A stretch of 5,008 nt of DNA from Bacteriovoracaceae bacterium. Its GTDB lineage: Bacteria; Bdellovibrionota; UBA1018. The notes beneath the pieces were generated by a model. It was not told where the DNA came from and did no database searches. It saw nothing but the letters and a program-made list of their open reading frames with translations. The translations under genes and the position numbers were made by a program. Location: contig CANJNU010000106.1 in the NCBI GenBank assembly GCA_947475645.1, positions 1 to 5,008 on the forward strand. Direction: 5' to 3'. Below, piece by piece: positions 1-5,008 of this stretch; the stretch's first letter is position 1; every line of letters begins with the position of its first letter.

Positions 1-611
1 AAAACCATACCCTGACTTCGGAAGCGAAGCTTTTCGGACGAGCTACCCCCACTTCGCCCATGAACTTCGTCTTGAATAGGAATGATGATCTGTTGGTGGT
101 CGGGTTGGTACTTCATGTATTCGGTGTCGAGTTCGAAACCGTCGCTCAACACAGCATGGACTTTACCGAAGAGCTCGAGGTCACGCTCGTTCATGAAATA
201 CTTCCCTTCGGACGCTTGGATGACCGTGATCTTCCCTAGGTCGTCGTAGAGATAGGCCGTAACGGCACGAGTGTGAACGATTTTCTCGGTTTGATAGAGG
301 TAGGCCTTCTCGGCCAAGATCTTCCACATTCTGACTGTGCCCCGAGTCGAAAGGTATTGAAACTGATCGACCGTGTATTCGGGAATTCGATGGGTTGGAA
401 TATTTGCGGCGAGGGTTTGATCGTTATTATCGATTAAGGTCTCGGGATCAATCGACTTTCTTGGACCGGGCGAGGGTTGTTCGAGTCGGGCGGGAAAGAG
501 AAAAAGAGTGAAGGAAAAAACGATCAGCCCCAAGATGAGCAAAAAGAGTGGCCTAAGTCGTCTTCTTATTCTGACGAAGCGAAGGGAAAGGGGGGAGTAA
601 TCAGAGGGCAT
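1..611 (-). CDS. lptC: LptC-like LPS export periplasmic protein, 3' end missing (runs off left edge)
   Basis: I translated this frame by hand on the minus strand: 203 codons are visible with no stop, and the frame continues past base 1. The protein starts MPSDYSPLSL. A basic stretch (RIRRRLR, residues 14-20) is followed by one hydrophobic segment (about 21-39), which fits an N-in inner-membrane anchor. The rest is a periplasmic beta-rich domain with the LptC pattern: WKILAEKAYLY (96-106), TVIQASEGKYF (129-139), then ELFGKVHAVLSDGFELDTEY (146-165) and KYQPDHQQI (167-175). In the known system LptC sits with LptBFG and passes lipopolysaccharide to LptA across the periplasm. E. coli LptC is 191 residues, so little should be missing. 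The ATG at 611 is the first possible ATG, because an in-frame TAG lies three codons upstream; its ribosome binding site is weak. lptA and lptB would be expected beyond the left edge. The assignment rests on pattern only, since this family is poorly conserved in sequence. Confidence 0.82.
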   Translation of the reverse strand, partial: MPSDYSPLSLRFVRIRRRLRPLFLLILGLIVFSFTLFLFPARLEQPSPGPRKSIDPETLIDNNDQTLAANIPTHRIPEYTVDQFQYLSTRGTVRMWKILAEKAYLYQTEKIVHTRAVTAYLYDDLGKITVIQASEGKYFMNERDLELFGKVHAVLSDGFELDTEYMKYQPDHQQIIIPIQDEVHGRSGGSSSEKLRFRSQGMV

Positions 612-696
612 GAGTCTCTACAGTACCGATCCAAGGAGTTGGAACAAGAGGAAAATCGTCTAGGATTTGGTTTCCTGTCGTTGTACGGTGCGGGGC
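612..696. promoter_or_regulatory. Divergent intergenic region between lptC and the mevalonate operon
   Basis: These 85 bases separate two genes transcribed away from each other, so promoters for both directions should lie here or slightly inside the 5' ends. No obvious operator palindrome or riboswitch-like structure was seen. The region is short enough that the two promoters probably overlap or lie back to back, so one bound regulator could affect both. Confidence 0.55.
639..666 (+). promoter_or_regulatory. Candidate weak sigma70-type promoter for the mevalonate operon
   Basis: TTGGAA (639-644) and TAGGAT (661-666) each match the -35 and -10 consensus at 4 of 6 positions and are 16 bases apart. 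Transcription would begin near 672-674, about 23-25 bases before the ATG at 697. Hexamers this weak occur often by chance, so this is a suggestion supported mainly by spacing and position. Confidence 0.25.
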
Positions 697-1764
697 ATGG
701 ACATGCAGCAGTTCGAAGGAAGGAAAAAGGCGCACATTCAGTTAGCGCTCGACCCCGCCAATCAGGCCGGGGGGCGGGGTGGTTTAGATACCATTCATCT
801 CGTTCATGAGGCGCTTCCTGATCTCGATTTAAATGAAGTACAATTGCAATCGCAAATTTTAAAGAGATTCTCAAAGACGCCCTACTTTGTGGCCGGAATA
901 ACGGCCGGGCACGCATTGGCTCCCCAGATTAATCGAACGCTGGCAGAAGCCTGCCAAGAGCGCGGTTGGGCCATGGGTGTGGGTTCGCAGCGGCGCGATC
1001 TTGAAGCGTTTCAGGCAGGTCTTGGCACTTCCTCTGTAGAGGTCGATCATTGGCGCTTACTTCGAAAAGATGTGCCCAGATTAGCGCTTTTTGCAAATAT
1101 CGGAATTAGTCAGCTCGTTACGGCGTCTCTAGATGATCTGAAGAGGCTCGTTGATTCGGTCGAAGCCCAGGCGCTTGTAATACATGCAAACGCGTTGCAA
1201 GAGGCAATTCAGACTGAAGGAACTCCTCAGTTCAAGAATTCAACAGCAGCGCTTAAAAAAGTTTGTAGCGAATTGGGCGTGCCAGTGGTGTTGAAAGAAA
1301 CCGGTTGCGGATTTTCTCATGCTACGCTTCGCCGTTTGCGCGATTTTGGATTGGCGGCGATCGATGTGAGCGGGATGGGCGGAACGCATTGGGGACGCAT
1401 CGAAGGCGCACGGGCACATCCCGAAAGTATCTTTGCCATTACGTCGAGGACCTTTGCGAATTGGGGTGAACTGACGGTCGATGCCGTGCGCGCTGCTCGA
1501 AGTGAATTAAGTTCGAGCACTGAGATTTGGGCGTCGGGTGGTGTTCGTACCGGCTTAGATGCCGCTAAACTCATTGCGCTGGGCGCACATCAAGTTGGTT
1601 TTGCAAAGCCCGCTCTCGAAGCAGCCCTGGAGGGGCCAGAAGCTTTGCGCAAGTGGATGGAGGCTCGTGAGTATGAGCTGAAGGTGGCGCTCTTTTGTAC
1701 GGGCACGAAGACACCGCAGGCGTTGCGCGAGAAAGAGGGAGTATGGACAACGGCAGCCGTTTGA
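697..1764 (+). CDS. fni: Type 2 isopentenyl-diphosphate delta-isomerase (FMN-dependent)
   Basis: This enzyme interconverts IPP and DMAPP using reduced FMN (reduced by NAD(P)H) and Mg2+; it is a soluble TIM-barrel protein unrelated to the type 1 isomerase. The 355-residue product has the family motifs in order: RKKAHI (9-14), AGITAGH (66-72), GVGSQRR (94-100), FANIG (132-136), IHANALQE with the family's Gln-Glu pair (Q168, E169), VVLKETGCG (197-205), DVSGMGGTHW (223-232) and ASGGVRTGLDAAK (279-291), which fit FMN and diphosphate binding. Length is typical. The start is uncertain: ATG 697 places RK at residues 9-10, as in relatives; ATG 703 has GGGG (692-695) seven bases upstream and is equally plausible. 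A TTG at 667 would add ten residues (VSCRCTVRG after the initiator) with no family resemblance. The gene is first in the operon and its last 22 bases overlap mvaA. Confidence 0.95.
   Translation: MDMQQFEGRKKAHIQLALDPANQAGGRGGLDTIHLVHEALPDLDLNEVQLQSQILKRFSKTPYFVAGITAGHALAPQINRTLAEACQERGWAMGVGSQRRDLEAFQAGLGTSSVEVDHWRLLRKDVPRLALFANIGISQLVTASLDDLKRLVDSVEAQALVIHANALQEAIQTEGTPQFKNSTAALKKVCSELGVPVVLKETGCGFSHATLRRLRDFGLAAIDVSGMGGTHWGRIEGARAHPESIFAITSRTFANWGELTVDAVRAARSELSSSTEIWASGGVRTGLDAAKLIALGAHQVGFAKPALEAALEGPEALRKWMEAREYELKVALFCTGTKTPQALREKEGVWTTAAV
1735..1740 (+). promoter_or_regulatory. Shine-Dalgarno of mvaA, inside the end of fni
   Basis: GAGGGA lies just before ATG 1743, with its GAGG core four bases from the start. 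It is encoded by the Glu-Gly codons near the C-terminus of fni. It decides the mvaA start in favour of 1743 over the upstream in-frame TTG at 1695, and places mvaA initiation within reach of ribosomes finishing fni. Confidence 0.7.
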
Positions 1765-3020
1765 ATAAAGGATTTTATCGTCTTTCTCGCGAAGAACGCT
1801 TAGAGCGAGTGAAGGAATTGACGGGACTAAATGAACAAGAAATTCGATCATTGGCCGGCGAAGAAGTTCTTCCTGCTTCGATTGCGGATCATCTGATCGA
1901 AAATTTTATCGGATATTTTCAAATTCCCATGGGCGTGGTTACGCATTTTGTGGTGGATGGAAAAGAAATTCTACTTCCGTATGCAGTTGAAGAGACCTCC
2001 ATTATCGCGGCTGCGAGTAGTGCCGCAAAATGGGTAAAAAATGAAGGTCAAATTCGCACGGAAATGCGTGGAAGTTTGATCATCGGCCAGATTCAAATTC
2101 CTTCGCTCAAAAATGCAACACAATCGATTGCCATTTTAAGTAAGAATCGAGAAGATCTGATTGATCGCGCGAATGCTTGTATTCCTGGCCTCGTTGCGCG
2201 GGGTGGAGGCGTGCGCGATCTCGTGATGCGTGAGATTGAACGCTCAGATCAGCAAGGAAAAATGCTGGTTCTTCATGTGCTGTGCGATCCTTGCGATGCG
2301 ATGGGGGCAAATTTAATTAATCAGGTTTGCGAAACACTCAAGCCACACGTTGAATTGCTCACCGGCGAGAAGGTGGGGCTCTGTATTCTTTCGAATCTCG
2401 TCGACACTAAACTTGCCGTGGCAGAAGTGGTGATTCGAAATATTGATGCTGATTTAGGTCATGCCATTCAAGAGGCTTCGATTTTTGCAGAAAGTGACCC
2501 TTATCGTGCGGCCACTCACAATAAGGGTGTGATGAACGGAATTGATCCGATCTTGATCGCGACCGGCAATGATTGGCGCGCTGTTGAGGCGGGCGTTCAC
2601 GCTTATGCCTGTCGTACGGGAAGATATCAGCCCGTGACTCGTTGGGTAATGCGTGGTGCTGATCTCGTTGGAACGATCGAGATTCCGCTTGCAGTGGGAA
2701 CCGTGGGTGGCGTAACGCGTATTCATCCGACGGCACGCGTGGCGTTGAAAATGATGGGCATTGAGCACGCGGATGACTTGGCTCGTATCTGTGCAGCTTC
2801 TGGTTTAGTACAGAACTTAGGAGCCCTTCGTGCGTTGGTTACCGTAGGAATTGTGAAGGGACACATGCAACTTCACGCTTCGAATCTCGCAATCGCCGCA
2901 GGCGCAGAGGCGCACGAGGTTGAGCGAGTCAGAGAGCGTCTTGGAGAGATACTCAAGACTGAGCGCTCGATTAATCTTTCGCATGCTAAGCAGGTGCTTG
3001 AGGGGTTGCGTGGCCCTTAA
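1743..3020 (+). CDS. mvaA: Hydroxymethylglutaryl-CoA reductase, class II (degradative-type family)
   Basis: This enzyme catalyses the two-step NAD(P)H reduction of HMG-CoA to mevalonate, the committed step of the pathway. The 425-residue product is close to the Pseudomonas mevalonii enzyme (428) and lacks the membrane anchor of eukaryotic class I enzymes. Motifs in order: ENFIG (53-57), VEETSIIAAAS with the catalytic Glu (residue 83 or 84), DPCDAMGAN (182-190), HNKGVMNGID with the catalytic Lys (K261), TGND with the catalytic Asp (D277), EIPLAVGTVGG (313-323), and GHMQLH with the catalytic His (H374). All four catalytic residues are therefore present, and the C-terminal flap region of about 50 residues is intact. 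Although class II was first described as degradative, the position between fni, a kinase and mvaD argues for biosynthesis. NADH or NADPH preference cannot be read from this sequence without an alignment. Its 5' end overlaps fni by 22 bases and its 3' end overlaps the kinase by 11. Confidence 0.96.
   Translation: MDNGSRLNKGFYRLSREERLERVKELTGLNEQEIRSLAGEEVLPASIADHLIENFIGYFQIPMGVVTHFVVDGKEILLPYAVEETSIIAAASSAAKWVKNEGQIRTEMRGSLIIGQIQIPSLKNATQSIAILSKNREDLIDRANACIPGLVARGGGVRDLVMREIERSDQQGKMLVLHVLCDPCDAMGANLINQVCETLKPHVELLTGEKVGLCILSNLVDTKLAVAEVVIRNIDADLGHAIQEASIFAESDPYRAATHNKGVMNGIDPILIATGNDWRAVEAGVHAYACRTGRYQPVTRWVMRGADLVGTIEIPLAVGTVGGVTRIHPTARVALKMMGIEHADDLARICAASGLVQNLGALRALVTVGIVKGHMQLHASNLAIAAGAEAHEVERVRERLGEILKTERSINLSHAKQVLEGLRGP
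3000..3005 (+). promoter_or_regulatory. Shine-Dalgarno of the GHMP kinase, inside the end of mvaA
   Basis: GAGGGG lies four bases before GTG 3010, within the last codons of mvaA. It supports a GTG start there. The next in-frame ATG upstream (2983) has no purine-rich tract before it and would add residues with no GHMP-family resemblance. Confidence 0.6.
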
Positions 3021-3918
3021 GTTAACGAGATCCATCCCTGGAAAAGTATTTATATTAGGCGAATATGCAGTACTTTGGGATGCTCCAGCGGTTGTTGCAA
3101 CGGTAGGGCCTCGTTTCCAGGTTGCAGCCTCGGGGAACGGCGAATGGGGCACGACTTTTCATCCTGAGAGTCCCGCAGGACTTCTTGCTGCCTCATTCAT
3201 TCATCAGGGGCGTGAGCTTCCTGCGCTTCGATGGATCGACCCGCATCAGGCTGTGGGGGGATTAGGTGGATCAACAGCGCAATTTGCGCTCCTTTTCGCC
3301 GAAGTTTTTTCGCGAAGCAAAGGGCAAGTGTCTTCGGTAGAGGTGCGGCGGCAGTACCGTGAGATCTTAAAACAGTCGTCGGCAGGGGAACCCCTTCCTA
3401 GTGGAGTTGATTTGGTAGCGCAATGGGAGGGGGGAGTGGTTTACTTCGACCCTGCAAGTGAACAGGTTCTCTCGATCTGGGACAACTGGGATTGGTCCAA
3501 TCTTCTCATTTTCTCAGCGGCCCATCAGGCAGGTCGTAAGGTTCTGACCCACGATCATTTAGCGGGTCTAGGGGCCCTCGTGGCCACGAAAGCGCGCCCG
3601 CAGTGGGTCGATGCATTAGCATTAGAGCTGTCACGTTGGCTGCAGGGTGAGCAGTCGCGGGGGTTAGCGATGCAGAATTCGGCTGAGATTCTGGCGTCTC
3701 AAAATTTGGAGCTTCGTGCTGCCTACGAAGACCGTATCGCGCTTTCGAAACTCGCCGGAGTAACGGGCGTGAAAGGCAGTGGTGCCCTCTTGGCAGATAC
3801 AGTTTTAGTTGAGTTGAATGCAGATCGCGCAGATCGGGCTGAGATTATTGCCCGGGCAAGTGAACGCGGCTTAAGATTGATTGCTGACGGAATTTCTTAC
3901 GAAGAGGGAATTCAATGA
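3010..3918 (+). CDS. GHMP-family kinase of the mevalonate pathway (mevalonate or phosphomevalonate kinase)
   Basis: The 302-residue product has the GHMP fold signature. Motif 1 is PGKVFILGEYAVL (10-22), motif 2 (ATP-binding loop) is GGLGGSTAQ (83-91), a PSGVDL segment with a likely catalytic or substrate-site Asp follows (130-135, D134), and a glycine-rich motif 3, VTGVKGSGA, lies at 251-259. The operon position shows it phosphorylates mevalonate or 5-phosphomevalonate. Which one is unclear: GEYAVL in motif 1 resembles phosphomevalonate kinases, as mevalonate kinases usually read GEH, whereas PSGVD looks more like mevalonate kinase. Motif 2 has Gly where GLGSS is usual, and motif 3 has Lys-Gly-Ser where three glycines are common. 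Nothing suggests it is broken. GTG 3010 is chosen because GAGGGG precedes it and the family similarity begins a few residues later. It overlaps mvaA by 11 bases and mvaD by four (ATGA). A second kinase is required elsewhere. Confidence 0.85.
   Translation: MALKLTRSIPGKVFILGEYAVLWDAPAVVATVGPRFQVAASGNGEWGTTFHPESPAGLLAASFIHQGRELPALRWIDPHQAVGGLGGSTAQFALLFAEVFSRSKGQVSSVEVRRQYREILKQSSAGEPLPSGVDLVAQWEGGVVYFDPASEQVLSIWDNWDWSNLLIFSAAHQAGRKVLTHDHLAGLGALVATKARPQWVDALALELSRWLQGEQSRGLAMQNSAEILASQNLELRAAYEDRIALSKLAGVTGVKGSGALLADTVLVELNADRADRAEIIARASERGLRLIADGISYEEGIQ
3904..3909 (+). promoter_or_regulatory. Shine-Dalgarno of mvaD, inside the end of the kinase gene
   Basis: GAGGGA lies five bases before ATG 3915. 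It is encoded by Glu-Gly codons four and three from the kinase stop. With the ATGA start-stop overlap (3915-3918) this is a classic termination-reinitiation arrangement. Confidence 0.75.
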
Positions 3919-5008
3919 CCCAAATTTTGGTCAAAGCACCTTCGAATATCGCTTGGGTGAAGTATATGGGTAAGCGGGATGCGAAGCTCAATCTTCCCGA
4001 AAATGCGAGTCTCTCGATGACGCTCGACTCGCTGTGTACGTGGGCCGACGTCCGGGTGCTCGAAAAGACGCCCGAAAGCGAGATTCGTTGGGTGGCTGAG
4101 CTTCCTCATGTGCCTCGTGAATTTCGGAATAATCTCAGGCTTCCTCAGCTTTCTGAGAGGGGAATTGGAAAAGTAATTGCGCATGTGGAGCGCACGTGGG
4201 CTGCTGCACCAGAGCTTCTGGAGCCTTATCAATCACGGTATGACTTTCAGTTCGTTCGTCCTGCAGGAATCGAGCTTCGTACGGCAAACACCTTTCCAGA
4301 AGCATCAGGAATTGCATCGAGTGCTTCGGCGTTTGCAGCGGTAACTTTGGCGGCCGTTTCTGCTGCTGTTGATAAAATTGCGCATTTTAAACAGGCGTGG
4401 AAGAACGAATCTGAACTTCGAAAAAGTTTTGCTTCGATTTCGAGGCAAGGTTCGGGAAGCTCGTGTCGATCATTGGATGGTCCGTTTGTACGTTGGGAGA
4501 ATGATTGCGTTGAATCGGTTGTCTCAGAGTTAGGAGAACTGGTCCATTTTGTGATTGTGGTGAGTAGTGAGGCAAAGGCGATTTCTTCGTCTGAAGCTCA
4601 TTTAAAGGTTCGATCTTCGCCCTTATGGAATGGACGACCTGAGCGCGCGAACCGTCGCGTTGTTGAGCTGCGTGCTGCTTTGATGTCAGGGAATTGGAAT
4701 GCGGCGGTGAGTTTGGCGTGGGCAGACGCTTGGGAGATGCATAGTTTATTTCACACTTCAGTCGAGCCCTTTACGTACTGGAGACCTGGTTCGGTAGAGG
4801 CGTTGAATTGGTTTGCCGAAAACTGGATGAATCGCGAAGGTGCAGATTTACCGCTGGTTACGCTGGATGCAGGACCAAATGTGCATATTACAGTTCGGAA
4901 AGAGTTTTCGGAGAGCTGGAAGCAAAAATTAGAAGAGAAATTTGGCCGAGCCCAAATTCTTTGCGATCGAATGGGAGCGGGTGCCGAAATTATCGAGGTA
5001 GGTGCATG
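3915..5008 (+). CDS. mvaD: Diphosphomevalonate decarboxylase, 3' end missing (runs off right edge)
   Basis: I translated this frame by hand: 364 codons without a stop, continuing past 5008. The enzyme uses ATP to phosphorylate the 3-hydroxyl of mevalonate 5-diphosphate, then eliminates phosphate and CO2 to give IPP. Motifs in order: APSNIAWVKYMGK (8-20), RDAKLNLPENASLSMTL (21-37), NTFPEASGIASSASAFAA (125-142, the ATP loop), SRQGSGSSCRSLDG (176-189), SSEAKAISSSEAH (217-229), MH (275-276) and LDAGPN (317-322). The expected catalytic Asp (D318), active-site Arg (R177) and Lys (K16) are all present, which argues for a true diphosphomevalonate decarboxylase rather than a mevalonate 3-kinase or an archaeal-type relative. 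The family is usually about 320-400 residues, so the missing part should be short. The usual KYWGK reads KYMGK here. It starts with an ATGA overlap on the kinase stop, so it is the fourth coupled gene of the operon. Confidence 0.95.
   Translation, partial: MTQILVKAPSNIAWVKYMGKRDAKLNLPENASLSMTLDSLCTWADVRVLEKTPESEIRWVAELPHVPREFRNNLRLPQLSERGIGKVIAHVERTWAAAPELLEPYQSRYDFQFVRPAGIELRTANTFPEASGIASSASAFAAVTLAAVSAAVDKIAHFKQAWKNESELRKSFASISRQGSGSSCRSLDGPFVRWENDCVESVVSELGELVHFVIVVSSEAKAISSSEAHLKVRSSPLWNGRPERANRRVVELRAALMSGNWNAAVSLAWADAWEMHSLFHTSVEPFTYWRPGSVEALNWFAENWMNREGADLPLVTLDAGPNVHITVRKEFSESWKQKLEEKFGRAQILCDRMGAGAEIIEVGA

Noticed and set aside
477..809. Plus-strand open frame across the lptC 5' half and the start of fni
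   Set aside because: It lies opposite the lptC coding sequence, is rich in charged low-complexity residues, has no recognisable domain, and spans the divergent promoter region.
566..916. Minus-strand open frame across the 5' end of fni
   Set aside because: It overlaps both lptC and fni in other frames, is rich in Arg and Pro as antisense frames often are, and shows no family motif.
1695..1742. Longer mvaA start at TTG 1695
   Set aside because: It would overlap fni by 70 bases with no good ribosome binding site, and the added residues are just another frame of fni; ATG 1743 has GAGGGA directly upstream.
2407..2768. Two minus-strand open frames antisense to mvaA
   Set aside because: They are shadows of a well-supported gene with all catalytic motifs intact, and their Arg/His/Ser-rich translations look non-biological.
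2920..3009. Longer kinase N-terminus beginning at 2920
   Set aside because: The added 30 residues are a second frame of the mvaA C-terminus and do not resemble GHMP kinases, which begin shortly before the PGK motif.
3912..4575. Minus-strand open frames antisense to mvaD
   Set aside because: The plus-strand frame carries the complete decarboxylase motif set over 364 codons; the antisense frames are short, overlapping and motif-free.
3915..5008. MvaD as a mevalonate 3-kinase or archaeal phosphomevalonate decarboxylase
   Set aside because: The Asp of DAGPN, the Arg of SRQGSGS and the Lys of KYMGK are all present, and the RDAKLNLP and NTFP segments match classical diphosphomevalonate decarboxylases.
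1..5008. CRISPR array, tRNA or rRNA genes, insertion sequences, intrinsic terminators
   Set aside because: I saw no regular repeats, no tRNA-like cloverleaf, no transposase motifs, and no GC hairpin followed by a T-run; coding sequence fills nearly all of the window.

Overview
This window holds most of a mevalonate-pathway operon on the + strand, with a divergent LPS-export gene on the - strand at the left edge. The organism is most likely a Gram-negative bacterium. An LptC-type protein implies an LPS-bearing outer membrane, while isoprenoid precursors appear to come from the mevalonate (MVA) route rather than the MEP route usual in Gram-negatives. That pairing is known in Bdellovibrio-like bacteria, Myxococcota and some Legionellales. 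Base composition is moderate, and a Bdellovibrionota-like host is my best guess from gene content, but no marker here settles the taxon.

Layout. Bases 1-611 (-) carry a 3'-truncated lptC that runs off the left edge. Bases 612-696 are a short divergent intergenic region that must hold both 5' regulatory regions. From 697 to the right edge four genes are packed with overlapping ends: type 2 isopentenyl-diphosphate isomerase (fni/idi-2, 697-1764), class II HMG-CoA reductase (mvaA, 1743-3020), a GHMP-family kinase of mevalonate or phosphomevalonate type (3010-3918), and diphosphomevalonate decarboxylase (mvaD, 3915 to beyond 5008). The overlaps are 22, 11 and 4 bases, and each downstream start has a GAGGG-type Shine-Dalgarno inside the preceding gene, so the operon is probably translationally coupled.

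How the genes work together. MvaA reduces HMG-CoA to mevalonate. Two ATP-dependent kinases then make mevalonate 5-diphosphate, MvaD decarboxylates it to isopentenyl diphosphate (IPP), and Fni interconverts IPP and dimethylallyl diphosphate (DMAPP). Only one of the two required kinases is in the window, and HMG-CoA synthase is also absent. The missing kinase may lie just after mvaD. IPP/DMAPP feeds undecaprenyl phosphate and quinone synthesis, so the neighbouring LPS-export gene is loosely related through envelope building. No RNA genes, mobile elements, CRISPR arrays, terminators or broken genes were seen. I found nothing that amounts to a previously undescribed system. The least conventional element is the kinase, whose nucleotide-binding motifs depart from the textbook forms.
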